Source: a virus
Reading direction: 5' to 3' (one strand)
IMG/VR virus record: IMGVR_UViG_3300021085_000130
Location: 1-31,035 of that record
DNA length: 31,035 bases
The position numbers and the translations under genes were made by a program. Below, one piece after another: positions 17,260 to 24,680 of this stretch. The notes under the pieces were generated by a model. The model was not told where the DNA came from and did no database searches. It was given only the letters and a program-made list of their open reading frames with translations. Every line of letters begins with the position of its first letter. Positions within the stretch are counted from its first letter, which is position 1.

Positions 17260-18342
17260 ATGGCACCGTTATATCTAGGAGATACAGCAATATCAAAAAT
17301 ATACAAAGGTACTACTGAACTAGCTCAAAACTATTTAGGTGATAGTGCTATGCTATCTACAGGCCCTACAGGTACAGATCATTTTGGTATTATTACATAT
17401 ACAGGAGATAGACCAACTAATGCCGGTAAAACTGGAATGGGATTCCAGCCTGATTTAGTATGGATTAAAGGTAGGTCGTATGATGACTTTCATAGTATAT
17501 TAGATTCAACAAGAGGGGCTAATGTATTATCACCTGATCATCATATGCAAGAATCTAGCTTCAGTGGATTTACTTTTGACAGTGACGGATTTACAGTAGG
17601 TTCAAGTGGTCAAGCTAACTCAAATGGAGAAACTTTAGTAGCATGGGGATGGAAAGCTAATGGAGGTAGTACTTCATCAAATGGAAACGGTTCTATAACA
17701 TCAACAGTACAAGCAAATACTACTGCAGGATTTAGTATAGTTACTTATACAGGTAATAACGCAGGTAGTGCTACTATAGGACATGGATTAGATTCAGCAC
17801 CCCAACTTATTTTCGTTAAAGGTAGAAATGTAAGTGCAGGTTGGCCTACTATGTTTAATGATGGTAGTTATTCTAACTATGGTATAAGATTGAATCAATC
17901 AGGAGTAGATCTTAATAACCAAACAGTATTTTTTAATAATACAGCACCAACAGATTCAGTATTCTCTGTAGGTAGTGCTGATGAAGTAAATGATGGATAC
18001 AATTATGTAGCTTATTGTTGGCATTCAGTAGCTGGTTATTCTAAGGTAGGATCCTATACAGGTACAGGAAATATAGGTCTTACAGAAAGTTTAGGATTCC
18101 AAGCTAGGTTTATAATGGTTAAAAAAGTAGCTCCAAGTGGTGATAGATGGCTAATGGCGGATACATCAAGACATGCAGCTACAAACAACGATGCATTTTT
18201 AGATGCAACATCAACTTTATCAGAAAGAGATTTTAACTGTACCAATGGAATAACATTTGGTTCTGACAGTTTTACAATTAACACGACAGACGGTTCATTT
18301 AATACTTCTGGCGGTACATATATTTACCTAGCATTCGCATAA
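17260..18342 (+). CDS. Fibre-associated protein with three DUF7483-like repeats
   Basis: 360 residues. The N-terminus has two short Tyr-Leu-Gly-Asp units (residues 5-30), a pattern seen in phage fibre proteins. Three copies of a ~100-residue domain follow, at about 41-134, 157-257 and 260-360. Copies one and two carry Thr-Tyr-Thr-Gly ... (Gln-Pro-Asp-Leu-Val-Trp-Ile-Lys-Gly-Arg / Ala-Pro-Gln-Leu-Ile-Phe-Val-Lys-Gly-Arg) ... Asp-Gly-Phe-Thr-Val-Gly; the third is more diverged (Ala-Arg-Phe-Ile-Met-Val-Lys-Lys). The pattern resembles the DUF7483 family that is frequent in marine phage structural proteins; I recall this rather than aligned it. It lies five bases after a fibre gene and before the S74 fibre, so it is probably a distal fibre or lectin-like component. 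Confidence 0.7.
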   Translation: MAPLYLGDTAISKIYKGTTELAQNYLGDSAMLSTGPTGTDHFGIITYTGDRPTNAGKTGMGFQPDLVWIKGRSYDDFHSILDSTRGANVLSPDHHMQESSFSGFTFDSDGFTVGSSGQANSNGETLVAWGWKANGGSTSSNGNGSITSTVQANTTAGFSIVTYTGNNAGSATIGHGLDSAPQLIFVKGRNVSAGWPTMFNDGSYSNYGIRLNQSGVDLNNQTVFFNNTAPTDSVFSVGSADEVNDGYNYVAYCWHSVAGYSKVGSYTGTGNIGLTESLGFQARFIMVKKVAPSGDRWLMADTSRHAATNNDAFLDATSTLSERDFNCTNGITFGSDSFTINTTDGSFNTSGGTYIYLAFA

Positions 18343-18360
18343 TTTAAGTAGAAAACAACA

Positions 18361-18370
18361 TATTTATAAT
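18361..18370 (+). promoter_or_regulatory. Candidate late promoter TATTTATAAT
   Basis: Exact copy of the recurrent decamer in the 59-base gap before the S74 fibre gene, 31 bases upstream of its ATG. It ends in TATAAT. It is the last intergenic copy in the window, so it may drive the remaining fibre genes and the enzyme operon. Confidence 0.5.
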
Positions 18371-18401
18371 AGACAGCAATAACATAATAAACTTATAACT
18401 C

Positions 18402-19529
18402 ATGAAAATACAAAAGCCAATAATATCCCAGCCTACTATTACGGCTCCTACTATTACGGATTTAGCTTCTTTAGAAGGGGATGGAGCAAATATAACTGGG
18501 TCTTTTTCTGGTTCATTTGATGCATCAGCTTTTGATAGCCCAGGATTAGGTATAGTTTCTGCATCTGCTCAAGTAGTTGGACATTTACCAACGGGAACAG
18601 TATCAGGTTCAGCTCAAACAGTAGCAAACTTACCAGCAGGAACAGTATCAGGATCAGCACAAATTTTAGCAGGTACTAGCATAGTATCAGCATCATCTAT
18701 AGCTACAACAGCTCAAGGTGAAGTACAACTTACAACCAACGGAGTAGCAGCTACAGCTGTTGACTTAGGGTTGAAAACAGATGATAATGTAGAATTTGCA
18801 AACGTAACAGTAACAGGTGATTTATCTGTAACAGGTACAACCACATCAGTAAATTCAAATACATTAAACATTGGAGACAATATTATATCGTTAAACGGAA
18901 CTGCAGCTACTAAAGGTGGTTTAGCAGTTAACGATGCAACAGGTACTACTACTAGTGGTTCTCTATTATGGGATGGCACTAATGACTATTGGGTAGCAGG
19001 ACCAACAGGATCAGAAGTAAAAATAGCATTAACTGAAGGAGATAGTTTAGTATCTGCATCAGCTTTATCATCAACAGCACAAGGTGAAGTAACTCTAACA
19101 ACTAACGGAGTAGCAGCATCAGCAACAGACTTAGGATTACAAACATCAGATGATGTTCAGTTTGATAGCTTTGGAGTTGGTACAGCAGCATCTGGTACAA
19201 CAGGAGAGATTAGAGCAACAGGTGATATTACAGCATACTATTCATCAGATGAAAGACTTAAGGAGAACTTTACTCCACTAGCAGGAGCTTTAGATAAAGT
19301 AAAAGCAATTGGTGGATATGAGTTTGATTGGAAAGATGGTATCGAAGACGTTGTTAGTAAAACAGGTCACGATATTGGAGTTAAAGCACAAGAGCTGCAA
19401 GTACAATATCCAGAATTAGTTCATGAGAGAGATAATGGATATTTAGCAGTTGATTATATTAAATTAAATGCAGTATTAATTGAAGCAGTAAAAGAATTAG
19501 CTGCAAAAGTAGAAGAATTAAGTAAATAA
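18402..19529 (+). CDS. Tail fibre with C-terminal S74 intramolecular chaperone
   Basis: 375 residues. The N-terminal part has repeated Gly-Thr-Val-Ser-Gly-Ser-Ala-Gln units. Residues ~135-213 repeat a module of the 12159 fibre (Val-Thr-Gly-Asp-Leu-Ser-Val-Thr-Gly-Thr-Thr ... Leu-Leu-Trp-Asp-Gly-Thr-Asn-Asp-Tyr-Trp). Residues ~281-375 are a peptidase S74 / endosialidase-type chaperone: Ser-Asp-Glu-Arg-Leu-Lys-Glu-Asn (282-289), a Gly-Val-Lys-Ala-Gln-Glu-Leu ... Pro-Glu-Leu-Val block, and a C-terminal helix for trimerisation. In this family a Ser and a Lys five residues on form the cleavage dyad; here they are Ser282 and Lys287, so release of the ~94-residue chaperone after trimer folding is expected. 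The mature protein would be a trimeric receptor-binding or tip fibre. Confidence 0.88.
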   Translation: MKIQKPIISQPTITAPTITDLASLEGDGANITGSFSGSFDASAFDSPGLGIVSASAQVVGHLPTGTVSGSAQTVANLPAGTVSGSAQILAGTSIVSASSIATTAQGEVQLTTNGVAATAVDLGLKTDDNVEFANVTVTGDLSVTGTTTSVNSNTLNIGDNIISLNGTAATKGGLAVNDATGTTTSGSLLWDGTNDYWVAGPTGSEVKIALTEGDSLVSASALSSTAQGEVTLTTNGVAASATDLGLQTSDDVQFDSFGVGTAASGTTGEIRATGDITAYYSSDERLKENFTPLAGALDKVKAIGGYEFDWKDGIEDVVSKTGHDIGVKAQELQVQYPELVHERDNGYLAVDYIKLNAVLIEAVKELAAKVEELSK

Positions 19530-19544
19530 TTCGTATATTAAATT

Positions 19545-20093
19545 ATGGGTTTAAGGTTACAGGTTGATTTGGAAACAAATCGAGGTCCAACTAATAAGTT
19601 GTTTGTCAGAATAGATAGTTGGAAAGTTAATATGACTTTAGGTGAGGTGAAATTTACCACAACATCTTGGTTAGATAAAAGTTACGGAGAAAAGTTCTTA
19701 CGAAAATATGCTGCAGATAAATTAAAACCTGCAGTAGGTTTAGTAGGAGGAAAAGTTATTTATTACCCTAAACCTTCTTCTGAAGGAAAGGAAATAGTAA
19801 TAGATAATTTATATGTTGCACCAATGATTGTTGAGAAAGAAGTAGAAGAAGATATTACAGAAAAACAAACAGTCAATAAAGAGGTACCATATGTTAGTTT
19901 TGATGAGAATGGAGATGAAGTAACGTTATATAGAACAGTAGAAGTAACCGAAGATATAGTAACAGGTACTAAAACTGAATTGAAAAGCGTTATAGATTAT
20001 ACTATAGTCGATAGACTACAGGAGTTTTCATATGATTATTTAGTGAAACAACTTTCAAAAGTTTTTCCTAAAAGTAAAATAAAAAAAATATAA
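19545..20093 (+). CDS. Unknown protein between fibre genes, probably structural
   Basis: 182 residues, beta-rich, without the Ser/Thr/Ala bias of the neighbouring fibres. Residues 1-75 include Phe-Val-Arg-Ile-Asp-Ser-Trp-Lys-Val ... Val-Lys-Phe-Thr-Thr-Thr-Ser-Trp-Leu-Asp-Lys. The middle is charged (about 95-150, many Glu/Val/Thr), and the C-terminus is basic (Pro-Lys-Ser-Lys-Ile-Lys-Lys-Ile). It starts 15 bases after the S74 fibre and ends one base before the next gene, with no Shine-Dalgarno (TTAAATT before the ATG). Position suggests a baseplate or fibre-associated protein, or a fibre assembly factor. I do not recognise the family. Confidence 0.65.
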   Translation: MGLRLQVDLETNRGPTNKLFVRIDSWKVNMTLGEVKFTTTSWLDKSYGEKFLRKYAADKLKPAVGLVGGKVIYYPKPSSEGKEIVIDNLYVAPMIVEKEVEEDITEKQTVNKEVPYVSFDENGDEVTLYRTVEVTEDIVTGTKTELKSVIDYTIVDRLQEFSYDYLVKQLSKVFPKSKIKKI

Positions 20094-20094
20094 A

Positions 20095-20538
20095 ATGGCA
20101 GTACATACTTACGGAACAACAAATATAGCATTTAGTTCATTTGATACTTGGTCAAATAATGTATCGAGTGATTCTAACGTTACTATGAATGATGCATTAG
20201 GAGATGCAGTACCTTCAAATAGTAATCCAACATCAGCTAGTGAGATTTACAATAACAACTGGTTTTATGGATCTTTACAAGTTTCAACAGGTGGTTATGT
20301 TGATATTAGTGCTACAGGTTATTCTGTTGCAGATAGTCAAGGTGCTACCATAAAGAATGTTAACCTAGACGAAAGTAACCTTACATTAACAGCAGACGAA
20401 TCAGCTGCTTACCCTAGAACATTTGTTAGATGGAGAGCTGGTGGATCAGGTGGATCAACGATATCTACAAATACAGTACTCACACTTACTGCGGCAGATC
20501 AAACATCTACTACAGTATTTTATGCAGAGTTTACTTAA
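20095..20538 (+). CDS. Small Ser/Thr-rich protein, probably virion or fibre-tip
   Basis: 147 residues rich in Thr, Ser, Ala and Asn, with predicted beta strands. The composition is like the fibre genes (Ser-Asn-Pro-Thr-Ser-Ala-Ser, Leu-Thr-Leu-Thr-Ala-Ala-Asp). The centre has Asn-Asn-Asn-Trp-Phe-Tyr-Gly-Ser-Leu and the C-terminal part Phe-Val-Arg-Trp-Arg-Ala-Gly-Gly. It is the last protein of the structural block. It ends with three consecutive in-frame stop codons (TAA TAG TAA, 20536-20544), a stronger stop than any other gene here. The next gene is in the same frame. A fibre-tip or head-decoration protein is plausible; no family was recognised. Confidence 0.65.
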   Translation: MAVHTYGTTNIAFSSFDTWSNNVSSDSNVTMNDALGDAVPSNSNPTSASEIYNNNWFYGSLQVSTGGYVDISATGYSVADSQGATIKNVNLDESNLTLTADESAAYPRTFVRWRAGGSGGSTISTNTVLTLTAADQTSTTVFYAEFT

Positions 20539-20559
20539 TAGTAACTAAAAAAAAGGTTT

Positions 20560-21414
20560 TTGAATACATATTGGGTTTACGAAAATATACAGGAACGGGT
20601 ATCTTTCTATAACAAGTTAGATACTCTCTTATTGTTATCTTCCGTCTACTTATGGAAGAAACACCATCCATCTTATACTACCAATCTTTCGGTAGATAAA
20701 CTTACATACGAATACTTACACAACCTTAATGGATTATACTTATGGGACAATGTAGAGATACTACCAAAGAATAAGTCAATCAATAAAGGAGTGTTCTGGG
20801 CATCAGCTAAACTAGAAAAGTTAAGGTATATCAAAGGCCCAGCTATAATGATGGATCATGATTTTCTTATTTATAAGAATATTGATAAATACCTAAACGA
20901 ACAACCTTTCTTTGCTCATGAAGAAAATGGAGATCAATATTACGATACTTCATGGAATCCTTTTATACAGCAAATTAGTCACATAGTTAACAGACCTAAA
21001 CCTCATGCTATTAACTGTTGTTTTGAATACTTTCCAGATAGTAACTTTACAAATAACTATGCTAAAACTAGTATAGAGTTAATGCAAAAATTTACAGAAC
21101 TAAAAGTACCTAATTCTAGGTTTTTAATATTTGCAGAACAATTACTGTTAAAACACTTATTAGACTTTCATAATATAGAATATGATACCTTACTTAACGA
21201 AAAATGGAATGCGAAAGGTAAATACTATGAGCAAAGCGATAAAGGTCATATGTCATTTGTAGAGAGCAATACTACGTATAGGCATTACTGGATGGATAAA
21301 CCTTTAATAAGAAAAAACAAAGAAGGGTTTAATCTTGAAGGAGAAATCACTATATTGTTAAATATACTAAAACGTACAGAAGTTAATTTAGACTATATTA
21401 ACAATGCTCTTTAA
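20560..21414 (+). CDS. Glycosyltransferase-like protein (possibly DUF6734-like)
   Basis: 284 residues from a TTG start; no in-frame ATG exists between the upstream stop (20542-20544) and residue 91. The N-terminus Asn-Thr-Tyr-Trp-Val-Tyr-Glu-Asn resembles GT-A-type proteins of the DUF6734 sort found in Bacteroidota. Supporting landmarks: Val-Phe-Trp-Ala-Ser-Ala-Lys-Leu, then Ala-Ile-Met-Met-Asp-His-Asp-Phe-Leu (about 88-96) as a DxD-like metal/nucleotide-sugar site, Ala-Glu-Gln near 198, and a late Tyr-Arg-His-Tyr-Trp. It is the first gene of the enzyme operon and overlaps the methyltransferase start by 11 bases. Sugar donor and acceptor cannot be told. The call is by fold-level resemblance. 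Confidence 0.5.
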   Translation: MNTYWVYENIQERVSFYNKLDTLLLLSSVYLWKKHHPSYTTNLSVDKLTYEYLHNLNGLYLWDNVEILPKNKSINKGVFWASAKLEKLRYIKGPAIMMDHDFLIYKNIDKYLNEQPFFAHEENGDQYYDTSWNPFIQQISHIVNRPKPHAINCCFEYFPDSNFTNNYAKTSIELMQKFTELKVPNSRFLIFAEQLLLKHLLDFHNIEYDTLLNEKWNAKGKYYEQSDKGHMSFVESNTTYRHYWMDKPLIRKNKEGFNLEGEITILLNILKRTEVNLDYINNAL

Positions 21415-22132
21415 TTTAGAATACATAAAGAACTACTTAACCAATAACAAAGACAAACCAGTAAGTTATAGGTGGACTCATGGTGCTACTGATTTACATT
21501 TAGGAGACGGATTACTTATTTACTCAATAATACAGTTTATGAGAGCCAAAGTATGTGTATGCTTAGGTTCAGGAGGTGGATTTATACCACGTATAATGAC
21601 TCAAGCAAGAGTAGACTTATATGATTCAGGTATATTTGAAGGTAATCGTGATTACAATTGGGGTGATATAGGTAGTACCTACATAGTTGATGCGGCTAAT
21701 GAAGTTGGTGGTGAAGTTAACTGGTTAAAGAAAGACTCATTTTTTAGAGAAAACTTTTATCCAAGGATTATCAATGAAACTACTGAAGATGCATACTATA
21801 ACTTTTTTGTAAAAGAAGATATTAAAATTGACTATCTACATATTGATGCTGGACATACATATGATGACGTAAAACTAGATTTTGAACTATACACTAAGTT
21901 ACTGTCTAAAAACGGAGTAGTATCAATACATGATACAGATATAAAATATGCAGATAACTATATTATTTCAAAAGATATATCAGATAAAGATGCTCATGCA
22001 AAATTTGCAGAAGGTCCTTCAAAGTTTATAAAGGAAATACCTAAAAAATGGCAAAGATTTGATTTCTTTAATACAGGTATTTTACCAGAAAAACCAAGTT
22101 CTACAGGACTAACAATTTTAAGACATGCCTAA
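21404..22132 (+). CDS. Class I SAM-dependent methyltransferase
   Basis: 242 residues. Motif I is Val-Cys-Leu-Gly-Ser-Gly-Gly-Gly-Phe (about 51-59), the glycine-rich S-adenosylmethionine loop. A Leu-His-Ile-Asp-Ala-Gly-His-Thr-Tyr-Asp-Asp-Val (146-157) segment followed by Gly-Val-Val-Ser-Ile-His-Asp-Thr-Asp is characteristic of the Methyltransf_24 / CmcI-like group, which often methylates sugars or hydroxylated small molecules. A cephalosporin-hydroxylase-like annotation would be an alternative label for the same fold. It overlaps the preceding glycosyltransferase-like gene by 11 bases and the next by 8, so the three are probably made together. That context suggests sugar O-methylation during glycan building. 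Confidence 0.8.
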   Translation: MLFNLEYIKNYLTNNKDKPVSYRWTHGATDLHLGDGLLIYSIIQFMRAKVCVCLGSGGGFIPRIMTQARVDLYDSGIFEGNRDYNWGDIGSTYIVDAANEVGGEVNWLKKDSFFRENFYPRIINETTEDAYYNFFVKEDIKIDYLHIDAGHTYDDVKLDFELYTKLLSKNGVVSIHDTDIKYADNYIISKDISDKDAHAKFAEGPSKFIKEIPKKWQRFDFFNTGILPEKPSSTGLTILRHA

Positions 22133-22964
22133 CCTAGTAACAGTAGTAGGTGAGAATACCCATATTCTCCCTCATATGTTAAAACATTACGAAAACCAGA
22201 TTGATAAAGCTTATGTTGCTGTATATAGACAAAGTGAGGATGACGGTATATTAGAAGAAATAGAAGAATTAGGGATTACTCCTTTTATGGTTTTTACAGA
22301 ACCTAAATATAACTGGCATAGAGTAACAGAAATATACAACTCAGTAAAAGAAACAAAACCAAACGATTGGTGGATAGTATCAGACGATGACGAATTACAA
22401 GTATACCCAGAACCTATAGAGAGTATCATTGAGAAGTGTGAGAGAAGTGGATATGACTTTGTGACAGGAGGTTTCTTAGATAGGATAGGTATAGATGGCA
22501 TATTTCCTGAAGTAACGAGAGATACAATTATTCATGAAGCTTTTCCTTTAGCTGGTTTCTTTAGATACCCTATGAGTAAAGCATGTCCAAATAAAGTAAC
22601 ATTAATGAAAGGACATCAACAAATTACATCTGGTCAACATTATGCCACATTTGCTGACGGTACTAACAGTTGGGGTAAATCACATCCTAAGAGAATGCCT
22701 ATACAAGAGGTATTTACTCAAGTTCATCATTTCAAATGGGATAAGACATGTGTAGATAGAATAAAGAAAGTAGCAGATAATGCAAAAGACTATTCATTTT
22801 CAGATGAATATAGAATAATGTATCATGCTATTAGGAAATCTAATTGGAAAATAGATGTTAAAAATCCTTTGTATTTAGTTGAGAATCTGAGGGATTTTAC
22901 CTATATTAATTATAATGACTATAGCAAATGGTCAAGTATAACAGATAAAATAGTTACAATATGA
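22125..22964 (+). CDS. GT-A fold glycosyltransferase (family 2-like)
   Basis: 279 residues. An N-terminal Val-Thr-Val-Val-Gly-Glu-Asn ... Leu-Pro-His-Met-Leu-Lys-His-Tyr opening and Trp-Trp-Ile-Val-Ser-Asp-Asp-Asp-Glu-Leu-Gln-Val-Tyr-Pro (about 82-95) give the Rossmann-like start and acidic metal site of a Glyco_tranf_2_4-type enzyme, where Asp-Asp-Asp-Glu should bind metal and the nucleotide sugar. A later His-His-Phe-Lys-Trp-Asp (about 203-208) fits the C-terminal part of such enzymes. No membrane segment is visible, so it would act in the cytosol. It overlaps the methyltransferase by 8 bases and the following small gene by 4 (ATGA). Confidence 0.75.
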   Translation: MPNLVTVVGENTHILPHMLKHYENQIDKAYVAVYRQSEDDGILEEIEELGITPFMVFTEPKYNWHRVTEIYNSVKETKPNDWWIVSDDDELQVYPEPIESIIEKCERSGYDFVTGGFLDRIGIDGIFPEVTRDTIIHEAFPLAGFFRYPMSKACPNKVTLMKGHQQITSGQHYATFADGTNSWGKSHPKRMPIQEVFTQVHHFKWDKTCVDRIKKVADNAKDYSFSDEYRIMYHAIRKSNWKIDVKNPLYLVENLRDFTYINYNDYSKWSSITDKIVTI

Positions 22965-23173
22965 CAGAATCAGAGTACAGAATTAAGAAAATAGAGCTAG
23001 AAGAAGCTAAAGTAAAGCATTTAGAAAAACTAGCTACCTGCGTAGATATACTTACACTGTGGTTTGAAGAGATAGATAAGGAAGATTGGGACAACAGAAT
23101 GCAATTTTACCTTAATGAATTTCATAGAGCAGTAGTTCCAACAAAAGACGATGAAGAAGAGGTAAATGAGTAG
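22961..23173 (+). CDS. Small acidic helical protein of unknown function
   Basis: 70 residues, largely helical and charged: Lys-Lys-Ile-Glu-Leu-Glu-Glu-Ala-Lys-Val-Lys-His-Leu-Glu-Lys near the start, then a hydrophobic/aromatic helix (Asp-Ile-Leu-Thr-Leu-Trp-Phe-Glu-Glu-Ile) and an acidic tail ending Asp-Asp-Glu-Glu-Glu-Val-Asn-Glu. It starts within the stop of the glycosyltransferase (ATGA) and overlaps the GT7 gene by 8 bases, so translational coupling supports it as real. Size and coiled-coil look suit a partner or stabiliser of a neighbouring enzyme, but that is a guess. Confidence 0.7.
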   Translation: MTESEYRIKKIELEEAKVKHLEKLATCVDILTLWFEEIDKEDWDNRMQFYLNEFHRAVVPTKDDEEEVNE

Positions 23174-24680
23174 AAAAAAGCTTGGTATTATTGTTCCGTA
23201 TAGAGACAGACCAGGTCAACTTAGATCATTTATAAAAGGAATTGGAGATTACTTTGCTACTACCGTTAAAAACTTTAGACCCTATATTTTTGTAGTAGAA
23301 CAGAAAGACACTAAAGACTTTAATAGAGGTAAGCTACTAAACGTAGGTTTCTTAAAAGCAGAAGAGTTTGGTTGTGATTACGTAGTGTTTCATGATATAG
23401 ATATGTTACCTTACAATGTTGACTATTCATTTAGTGAAACTCCTTTACAACTTGCTAATAAGTTTGATGCAACAGAGCAGTTTACACGTACTATCAATGA
23501 CGACTACTTTGGAGGTGTTACATTATTTTCAGTAGATGCATTCAGAAAGATAAACGGCTATTCTAATAAGTATAGAGGTTGGGGGTTTGAGGATAATGAC
23601 CTTTTGTATAGGTGTGAAAAAAATGGTATTAAACTAGATGAACAGGTTTATAGGAGTTATTCTGAAAACGGTAAAACTATTTCATTTAACGGTAAGAATT
23701 CACATATTAAGATACCTAATAACTATACCTATGCTCGTCCATTAACATTTTATGCTTCTTTTTACCCTAGTGATATAAAGTGTGATAAAGATGAAATAAC
23801 AGATGAGTATGCAGTGTTTGCAGTACCAGGTGAAGATTTAAATTTATCTTATAACTCTTTTAGAACATATAAATTTGAAGCCTTTCTTAGTAGTAATGAA
23901 GCAGTATCAGTTACATCTAAAACTTTACCTAACATGCCTTGTAGAGCTGTTGTTACTGTAGACTCTAGAAACAAAGAAATATATTTTTATTTAAACGGTA
24001 TTAAGATTGGTAAGAATAGATGGGAAAAATACGGTATAAAAAAGTATAATACTGAACCTTACTTTTATTTAGGAGTAGGTAATCCGAAAAGAAAACTCAA
24101 ACAAAAGTGGTTTAAAGGTAATATAGATGAATTTGCAACTTTTAATAGAATACTAACAGAAGAAGAAATAAGAGATATATCTACTAAAATATCAGGAAAG
24201 TTAACAGATAATATCAGAAGATACAAACCAGATGATAGTCTTATAGGTTATTATAGAGCAGATACTACTCAAGAAGTTAAAGTAGAAACTTCCAAGTCAA
24301 ATATTGGAGGTAGGTATAATGAATTAGATACAGAATTGCAGTTAGTAGATTTATCTGGTAAAAATAACCACGGTAGCATACATAACTGTAAAATAATAGA
24401 AAATAAACATCAAGCTAGTACTAAAATTAAAATACCTCATAGACGTAGAGGTAAGTATAAATTAATACCTCATGAAGAACAGGGGTATACACTTGGATAT
24501 TGGAAGAATTGGAAAAGTAGAATAAATCAGCTTAGATACTACGAGATTATCAATAGCGGTAAAGAAGAGTATTTAGAAGATGGACTTTCATCATGTAGAT
24601 ACAAGGTATTAGATGAATACGATCATTTTTTAGGAGCTAATTATAAAATAGATACTAAAGTTATATCAATAAGGTCATAA
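23166..24680 (+). CDS. GT7 galactosyltransferase-like enzyme with inserted LamG-like domain
   Basis: 504 residues. Residues 5-160 match the N half of beta-1,4-galactosyltransferase-type (GT7) enzymes: Val-Pro-Tyr-Arg-Asp-Arg, Phe-Asn-Arg-Gly-Lys-Leu-Leu-Asn-Val-Gly-Phe (52-62), metal motif His-Asp-Ile-Asp (76-79), Tyr-Phe-Gly-Gly-Val (114-118) and Gly-Trp-Gly-Phe-Glu-Asp-Asn-Asp (138-145). Residues ~168-410 are a concanavalin/LamG-like beta domain (Ser-Phe-Asn-Gly-Lys-Asn ... Tyr-Phe-Tyr-Leu-Asn-Gly ... Phe-Lys-Gly-Asn-Ile-Asp-Glu-Phe). The GT7 C-terminus then resumes at ~424: Leu-Ile-Pro-His (433-436), corresponding to the metal-binding Met-x-x-His region, and Asp-Gly-Leu-Ser-Ser-Cys-Arg-Tyr-Lys-Val-Leu (472-482), matching the mammalian Asp-Gly-Leu-Asn-Ser-Leu. 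No transmembrane anchor is seen. The next gene is a paralogue; overlap is one base. Confidence 0.85.
   Translation: MSRKKLGIIVPYRDRPGQLRSFIKGIGDYFATTVKNFRPYIFVVEQKDTKDFNRGKLLNVGFLKAEEFGCDYVVFHDIDMLPYNVDYSFSETPLQLANKFDATEQFTRTINDDYFGGVTLFSVDAFRKINGYSNKYRGWGFEDNDLLYRCEKNGIKLDEQVYRSYSENGKTISFNGKNSHIKIPNNYTYARPLTFYASFYPSDIKCDKDEITDEYAVFAVPGEDLNLSYNSFRTYKFEAFLSSNEAVSVTSKTLPNMPCRAVVTVDSRNKEIYFYLNGIKIGKNRWEKYGIKKYNTEPYFYLGVGNPKRKLKQKWFKGNIDEFATFNRILTEEEIRDISTKISGKLTDNIRRYKPDDSLIGYYRADTTQEVKVETSKSNIGGRYNELDTELQLVDLSGKNNHGSIHNCKIIENKHQASTKIKIPHRRRGKYKLIPHEEQGYTLGYWKNWKSRINQLRYYEIINSGKEEYLEDGLSSCRYKVLDEYDHFLGANYKIDTKVISIRS

Noticed and set aside
6149-20538. Diversity-generating retroelement targeting the fibre genes
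   Set aside because: No reverse transcriptase and no template/variable repeat pair with adenine-specific differences was seen; the shared modules differ at many kinds of position.
20536-20560. Programmed frameshift or read-through joining the 20095 and 20560 genes
   Set aside because: The two are in the same frame but separated by three stop codons, and the products differ in type; separate genes are far likelier.
20430-20612. A 60-codon + strand frame crossing the structural/enzyme border
   Set aside because: It overlaps two better-supported genes out of frame and has no recognisable features.
20868-20877. TATTTATAAG inside the first glycosyltransferase-like gene
   Set aside because: It is intragenic, and no gene starts shortly downstream; likely chance in AT-rich DNA, though it weakens the motif's specificity slightly.
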